59,955 bases of DNA from JBBTSQ01 sp039795895 (GTDB lineage: Bacteria > Patescibacteriota > Minisyncoccia > Phycocordibacterales > JBAYGS01). The position numbers were made by a program, and so were the translations under genes. Position 1 is the stretch's first letter. Every line of letters starts with the position of its first letter. The DNA lies in assembly GCA_039795895.1 (NCBI GenBank), contig JBDKKW010000004.1, forward strand, positions 1 through 59,955. The letters run 5' to 3'. The notes below the pieces were generated by a model, which ran no database searches, had not been told where the DNA came from, and saw only the letters and a program-made list of their open reading frames with translations. Positions 25,599 to 32,888 of this stretch are shown piece by piece.

Positions 25599-26051
25599 TT
25601 AGTGAATTACTGCGCCTGGTTTTACAAAACCACTTGGTACCACATCCTTTACCGACGATCCTGAACTCACTGAAGATACCGAAGCCGTCATATCTACCGC
25701 ATCCACCCCGATCGGCAAGAACGGATTGTATCGGCCAATCGGCTCTTCTTGGAGCGGAATACCGAAATCTTGGAGACTCAAAAACGAAGGGTCTTTAAAC
25801 AAGGATCCTTCGAGCGTGATCGTACGCAACCCAGATAGCACCGAAATCAAATCGCTACTTATCGGAGCGTTGTTGGTCGAAGTCACTGCACCAAAACCTA
25901 TCGGCAAACTCTGGGTATCAACCGACACAAAACTAGGCGCAGTAGTACCCCCTTGTCGAGATTGAATCAAAAAGTATCCTCCACCGAGAAGTACGACAAA
26001 AATCAGTACGGCGGTAATCACATTTGCTTTGTTTTGGAAAAATGAGCCCAT
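25599..26051 (-). CDS. PilP-position membrane protein of the pilus operon, 150 aa
   Basis: One N-terminal TM helix (VITAVLIFVVLLGGGYFLI), then a soluble outer part with LEGSLFKDPSFLSLQDFGIPL and GRYNPFLPIG, ending in a Ser/Val-rich tail. It lies five bases after pilO and three before pilB, the position of pilP in diderm operons. It is not a lipoprotein and I cannot align it confidently to PilP. It probably completes the PilN-PilO alignment subcomplex. Confidence 0.75.
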   Translation of the reverse strand: MGSFFQNKANVITAVLIFVVLLGGGYFLIQSRQGGTTAPSFVSVDTQSLPIGFGAVTSTNNAPISSDLISVLSGLRTITLEGSLFKDPSFLSLQDFGIPLQEEPIGRYNPFLPIGVDAVDMTASVSSVSSGSSVKDVVPSGFVKPGAVIH

Positions 26052-26056
26052 AGTAA

Positions 26057-26608
26057 TTATTTAAGCCAGTAAGTCTTGATCCCGATATTAAAATCGTACA
26101 TATTACCCGAATCACTAGCACTAAATCCAAGCGACACCACATCCACTAGTCGCAAACTCTTTTCCAAATCCTTGAGGAAAGCAATGAAGTTGTCGTAGGT
26201 CGCTGAGACAGTCATATCAAGCACTACCGAGCCGTACTTATTATTTTTGTCGAGGGTGGTGTCGTTTTTGGCGTCAGCAGCAATACTTGCTGCTGAAATA
26301 TTTTTTACATTTTTGACCACCACGCCACGCTGAGCTGCCAGCGCAGAAATATCGATAATCAAGCGTACATTGTCGATATTGTCTGGGAGCATTTTTTCAA
26401 GACGAGCGAGGTCGTTGGTCGGAAAGGTATTGAGTCGCTTGAGTAGGTCGTCTCGGAGAGCTTGCAATTGACGAGACTTGGTCAACGCTTCATCACGCGA
26501 AGCCTTTTGAGACTCGAGATCCTTGATCGTCTCGTACTTTGGGTTGATGTAGCCAAAAAATGCGCCGAGAGAAGCCAGTATAAGCATGAATGGTACGATG
26601 TTTTTCAT
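26057..26608 (-). CDS. pilO: Type IV pilus assembly protein PilO-like
   Basis: 183 aa: one N-terminal TM helix (MLILASLGAFFGYI), a coiled coil with LESQKASRDEALTKSRQLQALRDDLLKRL, then a ferredoxin-like domain (ARLEKMLPDNIDNVRLIIDIS... YDNFIAFLKDLEKSLRLVDV) typical of PilO/GspM. It pairs with PilN across the membrane and links PilM to the outer parts. It starts two bases after the pilN stop. Confidence 0.88.
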   Translation of the reverse strand: MKNIVPFMLILASLGAFFGYINPKYETIKDLESQKASRDEALTKSRQLQALRDDLLKRLNTFPTNDLARLEKMLPDNIDNVRLIIDISALAAQRGVVVKNVKNISAASIAADAKNDTTLDKNNKYGSVVLDMTVSATYDNFIAFLKDLEKSLRLVDVVSLGFSASDSGNMYDFNIGIKTYWLK

Positions 26609-26610
26609 AG

Positions 26611-27210
26611 TTATTGTGAAGTGGTACGACTACTCTGCACCGTCTTGTATGCCAAGATTGCCGGATCAACTGAAGCGGTAAAGGTGAAGGAGACGGCCCC
26701 ACTCAAATCGAGAGACAGATCAGAGAGCAGTGGACTCTTGAGTCGTTTATCCTTTCCAAAAGAGTCTGATTGCAGTGCGATAGCAGTAAAACCAGTCGCC
26801 TGTCCCTTCATCGAAAGCGAAATCTTGTCTGGCGCCACAGTCACATCGAGTGTTTTGAAGCGGACACTTTTCTTGAGCGTTGATTTACCTAAAATATCGA
26901 AGAGTGGAGAAAGAGCAAGATGTGATCCAAGTAGTGCCTTGGCTGAAGTCAGACGCGCATCAAGACGAATCATAGTCTTGATAACGGTTGGATCAAAAGC
27001 ACCTTGGGCGCGCACCAAATCACTGTCGGCAGTGGCAATATTTTGAGTCAAATAGCGTTCGTAGAAAAAGACACCCAGCGAACCACTCAAGGCTACAAAA
27101 AAGAGTACGAGTGCAATCACGGTAAAGAAACTCACGGTCGTACGGACCGGCCCTGAGGTGGGCATCATTGGCCGTTTTGGTATAAAAGATGATTGAAGAC
27201 CAGTTTCCAT
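26611..27210 (-). CDS. pilN: Type IV pilus assembly protein PilN-like
   Basis: 199 aa: a short cytoplasmic N-terminus (IPKRPMMPTSGPVRT), a TM helix (FFTVIALVLFFVALSGSLGVFF), a helical stretch and a C-terminal ferredoxin-like domain. The usual INLLP PilM-binding motif is not evident; the RPMMP segment may take its place. Position (after pilM, two bases before pilO) and topology support PilN. Confidence 0.82.
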   Translation of the reverse strand: METGLQSSFIPKRPMMPTSGPVRTTVSFFTVIALVLFFVALSGSLGVFFYERYLTQNIATADSDLVRAQGAFDPTVIKTMIRLDARLTSAKALLGSHLALSPLFDILGKSTLKKSVRFKTLDVTVAPDKISLSMKGQATGFTAIALQSDSFGKDKRLKSPLLSDLSLDLSGAVSFTFTASVDPAILAYKTVQSSRTTSQ

Positions 27211-27285
27211 AGATTACAGATGACGCGAACGATTCGCGCACAACTGCATATAGTATACCATTGGTTTTTTGAGGAGCTATCCCCA

Positions 27286-27422
27286 GGGTAGAACAGAAGA
27301 TAAGAAGCAAGAGAGCAAGATAGATTCGAAGGAAAGAGGGGGCGCCTACGGCGCCCCCTCTTTCCTAGTCTCCCATCCAATCTCTCTTGCTTCTGCTCTA
27401 TCCTGCTTCTTATCTTCCCCTA
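27286..27422 (-). terminator. Long imperfect hairpin at the pilM stop codon (GGCGCC-apex type)
   Basis: The arms contain GAAGATAAGAAGC...AAGCAAGAGAG and its complement and begin at the pilM TAG. The apex is a strong 19-bp stem GGAAAGAGGGGGCGCC / GGCGCCCCCTCTTTCC. The same arm words and GGCGCC apex occur in the element after infC (56564-56694). It probably terminates or attenuates between pilM and pilN. Confidence 0.65.
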
Positions 27423-28541
27423 CTGTCCTTCCTGGAGTTTTCGGAGAGCAAGCCCAATAGCCGTTGCAAATTCCGGACCTGACGTCGCCAAGACATTTGT
27501 CAAAAAGGCTGGGGTCTCGATTTTTGCAAAAGAATCAGCAAGTTCTACATCGAGAGACAACTTACGCTCAGCAAAATCTTTAATACCGACAAGAAGTGAC
27601 CCGCCTCCCGAAAGGACCAGTCGAGATACCGGCTGACCAAAACGCTGTTCATAATTTACAATCGACTTTTTTACTTCATCAAAAATATAATCAAGCGTCA
27701 GAGTACAAATATCAGCAATGCTTTTTTCGGTCTGGTTGTGTGTCAGACCTTGATTTCGCTTCATCCTTTCAGCATCATCCACACTCACCCCAAGCGAGCG
27801 AGAAATAGCAAGGGTAATGTCTTGCGACCCTCGAGACACGGTATGTGAATTTTTGAGTACACCGCGCTCCACCACATAGAGTTTGCTCGATGCGGCACCA
27901 ATATCAAGCACTGCTACCGGCGCAATCCCCTGGTCGAGCACGGCGCGAATAGTGCTGAAGGTCTCGATTTCAAAAAAACTAGAATCAAGAGTTGCTCCGG
28001 CAGTGATTTCTCGATTTTTCGTCAGCGCATCATTGTGAATCACCACGAGTAAGATATCGAGGGTCTGCATTTCACCTGAGGAAGGCTTTGGAGCCGATTC
28101 ATTTTCGCTCGACATGGTTTCATCTTTTGGAATCACTAGCCAGTCGATGGTTACTTCAGAAATCGGGACCGGTACATACTTGCGAGCCTCGATTGGTACC
28201 ATTTGAGCGAGCTGTTTGTCACTCACCGCCGGAAGCTTGATAAAGGTCACTAAGCTCGAAGACACCGGGATTGAAAGTCCGCACGAACGAGTAGTGGTCT
28301 TGGCTTCTTTGAGTAAATCATTGACCGCTTCAATAATTTTTGCCGCAGGCAAGCTCGTCGCGCGACCAATTTCTACGCCACCATACGGTCCAAGCGAAAG
28401 CGTACCGTAGGTCTCAAGCACCGCACGACCAGCTTTTTGTCTGAGCTGGACCACCTTGATCGCCGACGAACCCACGTCAATACCAAGGACACTTCGCCCC
28501 CCTTTATCAAATAGTCCGGTAATGTTACTGAAAAAAGACAT
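27420..28541 (-). CDS. pilM: Type IV pilus actin-like ATPase PilM
   Basis: 373 aa with an actin/FtsA-like fold: phosphate-1 motif VLGIDVGSSAIKVVQL (~19-34), VLDIGAASSKLYVVE (~214) as phosphate-2, and LVLSGGGSLLVGI (~317) as the adenosine motif. It is cytoplasmic and recruits PilN. It is first in the pilus cluster, divergent from comF with 42 bases between the two starts. The long hairpin after the stop separates it from pilN and may reduce read-through. Confidence 0.94.
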   Translation of the reverse strand: MSFFSNITGLFDKGGRSVLGIDVGSSAIKVVQLRQKAGRAVLETYGTLSLGPYGGVEIGRATSLPAAKIIEAVNDLLKEAKTTTRSCGLSIPVSSSLVTFIKLPAVSDKQLAQMVPIEARKYVPVPISEVTIDWLVIPKDETMSSENESAPKPSSGEMQTLDILLVVIHNDALTKNREITAGATLDSSFFEIETFSTIRAVLDQGIAPVAVLDIGAASSKLYVVERGVLKNSHTVSRGSQDITLAISRSLGVSVDDAERMKRNQGLTHNQTEKSIADICTLTLDYIFDEVKKSIVNYEQRFGQPVSRLVLSGGGSLLVGIKDFAERKLSLDVELADSFAKIETPAFLTNVLATSGPEFATAIGLALRKLQEGQ

Positions 28542-28583
28542 ATGATCTATAATTAGTCAGAGTATAGCACATCATTTTTCACA

Positions 28584-29267
28584 ATGATAATCCAAAAAGT
28601 CATCGATATTGCGAAAGTGGGCGTCGGAAAAATAATCGGCATTATTTTTCCGACACATCCCGACATCACCCTCCTCGAACACACAACCGCGAGTGAATTC
28701 CGTGCACTCGTCCCCAAAGCATCTCAAGGCACGATCACCGAAAAATGGATATATGCCATCTTGGGATACAGCGACCCTTTGGTACGGACGGCAATTTGGG
28801 AACTCAAATATCGAGGCAACACAAAGATTGTCGACCTATTGGCACAAGTAGTGTACGAAGAAATCGTCAGTGAGCTTTCTGACCTTGCACTCTTTTCATC
28901 GCACGAAAAAGTAATACTGATCCCCGTACCAATCAGCCCCGCTCGCTTGCGCGAGCGGGGCTGGAATCAGACGGAACTCCTCGCACAAAAACTCACTGTA
29001 CTAGACTCTGGCACCTTTTTCACCCTCGACACCAAATCCCTTTTAAAAATCAAAGACACACCATCTCAAACCAAATCGAAACATCGAGCCGAGCGCGAGA
29101 AAAATTTGAAAGGTTGTTTTAAGGTGACACACCCAGAGGCGATTGCGGACAAACACATTCTTCTACTCGACGATGTCTGCACCACTGGAAGCACCCTACG
29201 TGAAGCGAGAAAGACCCTACTTAAAGCTGGTGCGAGAGCGGTCTATGCGATCACTGTTGCTCACTAA
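28584..29267 (+). CDS. comF: ComF-family phosphoribosyltransferase-like protein
   Basis: 227 aa. It contains the ComF landmarks LKYRGNTKIVDLLA (~73), IPVPISPARLRERGWNQTELLA (~117) and the PRPP-binding loop HILLLDDVCTTGSTL (~190). The N-terminal zinc cysteines of many ComF proteins are absent. ComF is needed for DNA uptake during natural competence in several bacteria. Its position divergent from the type IV pilus cluster fits a shared role in DNA uptake (inference). A CCGCTCGC..GCGAGCGG palindrome lies inside the coding region at the PARLRERG codons. Confidence 0.92.
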   Translation: MIIQKVIDIAKVGVGKIIGIIFPTHPDITLLEHTTASEFRALVPKASQGTITEKWIYAILGYSDPLVRTAIWELKYRGNTKIVDLLAQVVYEEIVSELSDLALFSSHEKVILIPVPISPARLRERGWNQTELLAQKLTVLDSGTFFTLDTKSLLKIKDTPSQTKSKHRAEREKNLKGCFKVTHPEAIADKHILLLDDVCTTGSTLREARKTLLKAGARAVYAITVAH

Positions 29268-29335
29268 TTTTGACCAATTGTCACAAACGAACCTTTGGGG
29301 TAGGATTGGAGTAGAAATGTCCTATACCCATAATT

Positions 29336-29566
29336 ATGAGCACTAAATCTCATTGGTTTCCCGCTTGGCTCGGTAGTTTTGAAAGATATCAGGAACTACT
29401 TGCTTTTCAGCAAGAACTCAACGATCCAACCTCGGCTTTAGGTAACCAATTTTCTGTTGAAGTGATCCGTACTGATGGTCAACGAATCGAAGATGTAATA
29501 GCTAAAAATCTGATTGCAAACGGAGCTGCAGTACGACTTCGAAGCAACTCCCCCGCTCACTTGTGA
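29336..29566 (+). CDS. Small hypothetical protein, 76 aa
   Basis: MSTKSHWFPAWLGSFERYQELL..., soluble, with no recognised motif. A TATACC box ends seven bases before the ATG, compatible with a leaderless mRNA, and a good terminator overlaps the last codons. It lies between comF and the convergent Nudix genes. Confidence 0.6.
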   Translation: MSTKSHWFPAWLGSFERYQELLAFQQELNDPTSALGNQFSVEVIRTDGQRIEDVIAKNLIANGAAVRLRSNSPAHL

Positions 29567-29579
29567 GCGGTTTTATTTT
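29553..29579 (+). terminator. Terminator at the end of 29336-29566
   Basis: CCGCTCAC / GTGAGCGG followed by TTTTATTTT. The stem overlaps the last coding bases and may serve the convergent Nudix operon as well. Confidence 0.85.
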
Positions 29580-29586
29580 GCCAATT

Positions 29587-30009
29587 CTAAGCGTCAAAGA
29601 AATTTCGTCCGGTCTTGTACGCCTCCATATACGTCTTCACTGGTTCAAAAAGCGGTGTCGGCAGATTATCCATCGCATACCAACCCCAACTCTCAACCTT
29701 ATTCGGCTCCATTACTTTCGGCTCACCACTTTTCCACTCCGCGACCAATCCGATATCAACATAATGCTTTGGTGCGTACTGTTTTAAATTGAGCAATCGA
29801 AGAAAACGCACGTTCTGAATTTCCATCCCCGTCTCCTCCATGGTTTCTCTCTGCGCACACCCAACAAAAGATTCCATATATTCAAGGTGCCCACCTGGCC
29901 ACGCATACTCGCCGACACCGTGCGAGCCCTTTCGTTTGCCCAAAAGCACCTTACCATCTTTGATAATCATCACTCCGACTCCTACCTTTGGCAGTTGTTC
30001 AGTACTCAT
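29587..30009 (-). CDS. Nudix hydrolase
   Basis: 140 aa. Nudix box GGHLEYMESFVGCAQRETMEETGME (~39-63) with the expected GX5EX7REUXEEXGU spacing; preceded by KRKGSHGVGEYAWPG. It probably sanitises oxidised or non-canonical nucleoside diphosphate derivatives; the substrate cannot be read from sequence. Its ATG overlaps the TGA of the upstream Nudix gene (ATGA), so the two are translationally coupled. Confidence 0.92.
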   Translation of the reverse strand: MSTEQLPKVGVGVMIIKDGKVLLGKRKGSHGVGEYAWPGGHLEYMESFVGCAQRETMEETGMEIQNVRFLRLLNLKQYAPKHYVDIGLVAEWKSGEPKVMEPNKVESWGWYAMDNLPTPLFEPVKTYMEAYKTGRNFFDA

Positions 30010-30503
30010 AGTGTTGCAACAGTAGTTACGTTTTTATTTAAAATAGTATCCCCCTCACCGAAAGTAAATTCCCCGCGGACCAATTTCCCCGTGAGCATGT
30101 GGGGGAACCAGAACCGGTCATCTGGCCACATCTTGTCAAAAGGAATATCAGCCACAACAAACCACTCCGGCCTCATTTCCTCAGACTCAGTCGGCTCGCC
30201 TACCCACTCATCGACGGTGTACACATGCACGAGCTGATTCCACGCAGGTGTATGCGCGAAGCGAAAAGTCAGCTCAGCTACTTTATTCAAATGCATCACC
30301 TCAACCCCAATCTCCTCTTTCGCCTCTCTTTTTCCCGCAGACTCGATCGTCTCTCCCGCTTCGAGCTTGCCTCCTACGCCATTGTATCTCCCCACCCCAA
30401 ACCCCCGCTTCTTCATCGCGAGACACAACTCAGTAATTTTTCCACCATTCCGACGCACCAAAAATATAAGTGTTGTATCTTTAAGCTTTTCCATACCAAA
30501 CAT
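30006..30503 (-). CDS. MTH1-like Nudix hydrolase (8-oxo-dGTP diphosphatase type)
   Basis: 165 aa from ATG 30503. Nudix box GGKLEAGETIESAGKREAKEEIGVE, preceded by KKRGFGVGRYNGVGG and followed by FRFAHTPAWNQLVHVY and WPDDRFWFPHMLTGK. This layout is like MutT/MTH1 enzymes that hydrolyse 8-oxo-dGTP. An AGGAG SD lies four bases before ATG 30503, so the longer frame from GTG 30530 is less likely. It is the first gene of a two-Nudix operon. Confidence 0.9.
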   Translation of the reverse strand: MFGMEKLKDTTLIFLVRRNGGKITELCLAMKKRGFGVGRYNGVGGKLEAGETIESAGKREAKEEIGVEVMHLNKVAELTFRFAHTPAWNQLVHVYTVDEWVGEPTESEEMRPEWFVVADIPFDKMWPDDRFWFPHMLTGKLVRGEFTFGEGDTILNKNVTTVATL

Positions 30504-30552
30504 ACTACTCCTTTTGTTATTTTTCGCCACTACTTTGTGACGAGATTAGACT

Positions 30553-30891
30553 TTATTTTTTCACCATACCACTGATCGTCTTCCAATGCTTTTTGAGATC
30601 GAGAGCTAGCTCGGCCACCTCTTCTTTACTTGCCTTGGCTCCACGAGCATATTTGTTGGAAACTGATTCAACAATCCGATGATACACCGGCTCAGACACC
30701 TCTTTGGCTTTTTCCAAACCTTCTACCACATCTCCCTTCATCTTGATCGCCCACGCCTTGAGATGCTTTTGATGTTTTTTGCCTTTTGGTCCCAGGAAAA
30801 AATAGGTGGTAGCTGCAATACCCGCAAGACTTGCTCCGAGTGCCACCGCCTGAGCTGTCGCCGATGTCTTTGTGATTTTCTTTTGTTTCAT
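30553..30891 (-). CDS. YtxH-like small membrane-associated protein, 112 aa
   Basis: From ATG 30891: a basic N-terminus, one hydrophobic segment (ALGASLAGIAATTYFFLG) followed at once by GPKGKKHQKHLKAWAIKMKGD, then helical charged sequence. This layout recalls YtxH-type proteins. It lies 22 bases after the 89-aa gene and is probably in the same operon. The longer frame up to 31017 overlaps that gene and is rejected. Confidence 0.7.
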   Translation of the reverse strand: MKQKKITKTSATAQAVALGASLAGIAATTYFFLGPKGKKHQKHLKAWAIKMKGDVVEGLEKAKEVSEPVYHRIVESVSNKYARGAKASKEEVAELALDLKKHWKTISGMVKK

Positions 30892-30913
30892 TGTGATATA
30901 TAAATGAGTAATG

Positions 30914-31183
30914 CTAGACGTTTTCTTTGAGCGCCTTGTGTCGCTTCTTCCGCACGGGCGGAAAAAACACTCGAAAGACAATATTATTTTCAAGTCGCTC
31001 ACGGAGTTCAGATACAAACTCCTCCGACTCCTTAAATCCCCCTTTCAATGTCTCCGAAAGTCGATACAGATTTTCTCCAGCCAAAATCAAATAGCACAAG
31101 ACCACAGAAGCCAGTAGTGCAAGCACCGCTGTGGCAATAGATGCAATAAAAAAGAAGATATCGGCCTTAAAAAGAGTATCCAT
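30914..31183 (-). CDS. Small one-TM hypothetical protein, 89 aa
   Basis: A strongly hydrophobic helix (FFFIASIATAVLALLASVVL) near the N-terminus is followed by LIDAGENL-like amphipathic sequence (LILAGENLYRLSETLKGGF) and a basic tail ending KALKENV. It is probably membrane bound with a cytoplasmic tail and is partnered with the YtxH-like gene downstream. Unknown function. Confidence 0.7.
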   Translation of the reverse strand: MDTLFKADIFFFIASIATAVLALLASVVLCYLILAGENLYRLSETLKGGFKESEEFVSELRERLENNIVFRVFFPPVRKKRHKALKENV

Positions 31184-31251
31184 GGGGTAACATTTTTAAA
31201 TACACCTCTCAAGCCGAAATCAGATTGTTTGTATTACAAAATCAAATCAGG

Positions 31252-31280
31252 TTGTACAAAAGCACCCCCTATTGTATGCT
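31252..31280 (+). promoter_or_regulatory. Promoter of the sortase locus
   Basis: TTGTAC, 17-bp spacer, TATGCT, about 45 bp before the ATG of the LPATG protein; the intergenic space is shared with the divergent 31183 gene. Confidence 0.5.
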
Positions 31281-31324
31281 TTATATGGTTGTAATAACTT
31301 TAACCAACTAACGACTTTACCTAT

Positions 31325-31573
31325 ATGGAACCAACAAACAACACGCAAGGAAAGTATACGCTCGGCATTATCATTCTCGTTATCCTCGTTATCGCTGGAG
31401 GCTACTTCTTCTTTAAAAAAGATAAGGCTCCTGCTACAGAAAGTACTCCGGTAGCAGAAGAAACTACCACGACTGATACGAGCGCAACAGACACTGGAAC
31501 CAAAACAACTACATCAACCACGGTCACCAAGACCCCAAGTCTTCCAGCAACTGGCTACGCACCACGACAGTAA
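31325..31573 (+). CDS. N-anchored membrane protein with C-terminal LPATG motif (candidate sortase partner)
   Basis: 82 aa. A short N-terminus, one TM helix (YTLGIIILVILVIAGGYFFF, ~11-30), a KKDK stop-transfer, then a Thr/Ala/Glu-rich linker ending PSLPATGYAPRQ at the C-terminus. A usual sortase substrate has LPxTG followed by a hydrophobic helix and positive tail. Here the anchor is at the other end and only six residues follow the Thr-Gly bond. A sortase gene starts 41 bases downstream, so the pairing is suggestive. Cleavage would leave a membrane protein with an activated C-terminal Thr on the outside. This is inference. Confidence 0.75.
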   Translation: MEPTNNTQGKYTLGIIILVILVIAGGYFFFKKDKAPATESTPVAEETTTTDTSATDTGTKTTTSTTVTKTPSLPATGYAPRQ

Positions 31574-31614
31574 TCGTCGACAATACGAGCTCGCGCTCAC
31601 ACAATAGATACCCC

Positions 31615-32232
31615 ATGCATTCTCGCACACTAGCGAAGCAGGTATGCACCATCATCACACTCGTGGGTATCGCTTTTGCTGTATGTGCTTTTACCTATCC
31701 TGACACACTCGGTCAGATACGTATTCGACTGAGCAGATGGAGTGAGTCTGGTACACGAACGACTGAGCTTGCTCTGCAACCCGGACTCCCCACCCTTCTC
31801 ATCCTCCCGAGACTCAATATCCGTGCGTCAGTTGAATCGATCGGCCTCACCAAAGACGGTGCACTCGACACTCCAAAAGAACCAGACATCGTCGCCTGGT
31901 TTAACGCCGGCCCTCGACCTGGAGAAAAAGGAAATGCGATTATCGACGGGCACTATGGATGGAAAGATGGTATTCCAGCGGTATTCGATTCCCTCTCTCA
32001 AACGCAAATTGGCGACAGTATTTCAATACAAGACGATCATGGCAACGTGATTACTTTTGTAGTACATAAGATACAAATCTACACCAAAGAAGACACTACT
32101 TCGGATATTTTTAATGCACAAGACAAAGATGCACACCTCGTCCTCATCACCTGCCAAGGTGCATGGAACAAGGCAAGCCAAAGTTATGCAGGGAGATTGA
32201 TCGTGTTTGCGGACAAAGTGGAGACACTGTAA
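31615..32232 (+). CDS. Sortase (class E/F-like)
   Basis: 205 aa: an N-terminal membrane anchor (VCTIITLVGIAFAVCAFTYP), then the sortase beta-barrel with ILPRLNIRASVESIG, IIDGHYGWKDGIPAVFDSL (catalytic His in GHYG), LVLITCQGAW (catalytic Cys, TLxTC-like) and YAGRLIVFADKV (catalytic Arg). It is a transpeptidase on the outer face of the membrane. It forms an apparent operon with the LPATG protein. I cannot fix the class without an alignment. Confidence 0.9.
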   Translation: MHSRTLAKQVCTIITLVGIAFAVCAFTYPDTLGQIRIRLSRWSESGTRTTELALQPGLPTLLILPRLNIRASVESIGLTKDGALDTPKEPDIVAWFNAGPRPGEKGNAIIDGHYGWKDGIPAVFDSLSQTQIGDSISIQDDHGNVITFVVHKIQIYTKEDTTSDIFNAQDKDAHLVLITCQGAWNKASQSYAGRLIVFADKVETL

Positions 32233-32301
32233 CTCGGGTATTTTTTAATGCGCTCAGAGGGAAATTGTGCTACAGTATTTTGCGACTCGAAGAGAGTCCA
32301 C

Positions 32302-32389
32302 GGAGACGTGGTGGAGTGGTCTAACATACCTCTTTGCTAAAGAGGCAGGGCCTTTAAAGCCCTCGAGGGTTCGAATCCCTCCGTCTCCG
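32302..32389 (+). tRNA. tRNA-Ser (GCU)
   Basis: Acceptor GGAGACG/CGTCTCC with discriminator G; anticodon stem-loop CCTCT-TTGCTAA-AGAGG giving anticodon GCT; long class II variable arm (CAGGGCCTTTAAAGCCCT); T arm GAGGG-TTCGAAT-CCCTC. CCA is not encoded (GCAA follows). Reads AGC/AGU. Confidence 0.95.
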
Positions 32390-32435
32390 CAACGTCAATG
32401 AAAAATACCGCGGAAAAGGTATTTTTCATTGACGT
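32390..32435 (+). terminator. Hairpin directly after tRNA-Ser(GCU)
   Basis: ACGTCAATGAAAAATACC pairs with GGTATTTTTCATTGACGT around GCGGAAAA. It lacks a clear T-run after it but is ideally placed to end or process the tRNA transcript. Confidence 0.6.
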
Positions 32436-32442
32436 CATGTTT

Positions 32443-32582
32443 GAGACGGAGGGATTCGAAAGACGCAGACGGAGAAATTCGCAAGAATTTCTGACCGGCG
32501 AGTCGGGGTCGAGAGTACTTAGATTTTTGTGAGCAAAGCGAAACAAAAAGCTTAGTAACTCGTGACCGGATCCCTCCGTCTC
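32443..32582 (+). repeat. 140-bp element after tRNA-Ser(GCU) with arms copied from the tRNA 3' end
   Basis: The left arm GAGACGGAGGGATTCGAA (32443-32460) is the exact reverse complement of the tRNA T-arm/acceptor 3' strand. The right arm ATCCCTCCGTCTC (32570-32582) is a direct copy of the same tRNA segment. The interior holds smaller hairpins (CTTAGATTTTTGT..ACAAAAAGCTTAG). A minus-strand ORF over this stretch is antisense tRNA sequence and is rejected. Confidence 0.7.
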
Positions 32583-32601
32583 TTTCCCCAAGTCCCCATC
32601 T

Positions 32602-32688
32602 GGAGAGATGGATGAGTGGTTTAAATCAACGGTTTACTAAACCGTCGTTCCTTAATTGGAACCGTGGGTTCGAATCCCACTCTCTCCG
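32602..32688 (+). tRNA. tRNA-Ser-type tRNA with anticodon ACU
   Basis: Acceptor GGAGAGA/TCTCTCC, discriminator G; D arm GAT..ATC; anticodon stem-loop ACGGT-TTACTAA-ACCGT, so positions 34-36 are ACT; long variable arm CGTTCCTTAATTGGAACCG; T arm GTGGG-TTCGAAT-CCCAC. It is all paired and class II. It differs from tRNA-Ser(GCU) in loop position 34 (A for G), which is unusual. CCA is not encoded. It could be a degenerating copy, or functional if A34 is read or deaminated. Confidence 0.85.
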
Positions 32689-32712
32689 CAGGAGTTTAAA
32701 ATGAAGTTTTAA

Positions 32713-32818
32713 AGTGGGATTCGAAAAGCTTCTCCCATATTTTCAAACGATTCTTATCGTGCGAAAATGGGAAAGCTGTACTGCGACTGTAAGTCGAGAA
32801 ATTCCCACTCTCTCCGCA
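32713..32818 (+). repeat. 106-bp element after tRNA-Ser(ACU) with arms copied from the tRNA 3' end
   Basis: The left arm AGTGGGATTCGAA (32713-32725) is the reverse complement of the tRNA T-arm. The right end TTCCCACTCTCTCCGCA (32802-32818) repeats the tRNA 3' end, including GCA, with one mismatch. Between them CCCATATTTTC/GAAAATGGG encloses an ACGAT/ATCGT hairpin. Organisation matches the element behind the first tRNA-Ser. Confidence 0.65.
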
Positions 32819-32875
32819 AAATAAAATCGCCAAAGGTGAGATTCACAGGCAAGATATGACCCTCTGAGGAGGTGG

Positions 32876-32881
32876 TATAAT
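32876..32881 (+). promoter_or_regulatory. -10 box of the 32889 kinase-like gene
   Basis: Perfect TATAAT ending seven bases before the ATG, the leaderless arrangement. Confidence 0.65.
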
Positions 32882-32888
32882 TGCAACC

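Noticed and set aside
32337..32591. 84-aa minus-strand ORF with an AETEGFEPSRALKALPL-like end
   Set aside because: It is antisense of tRNA-Ser and its flanking element, a well-known false ORF type.
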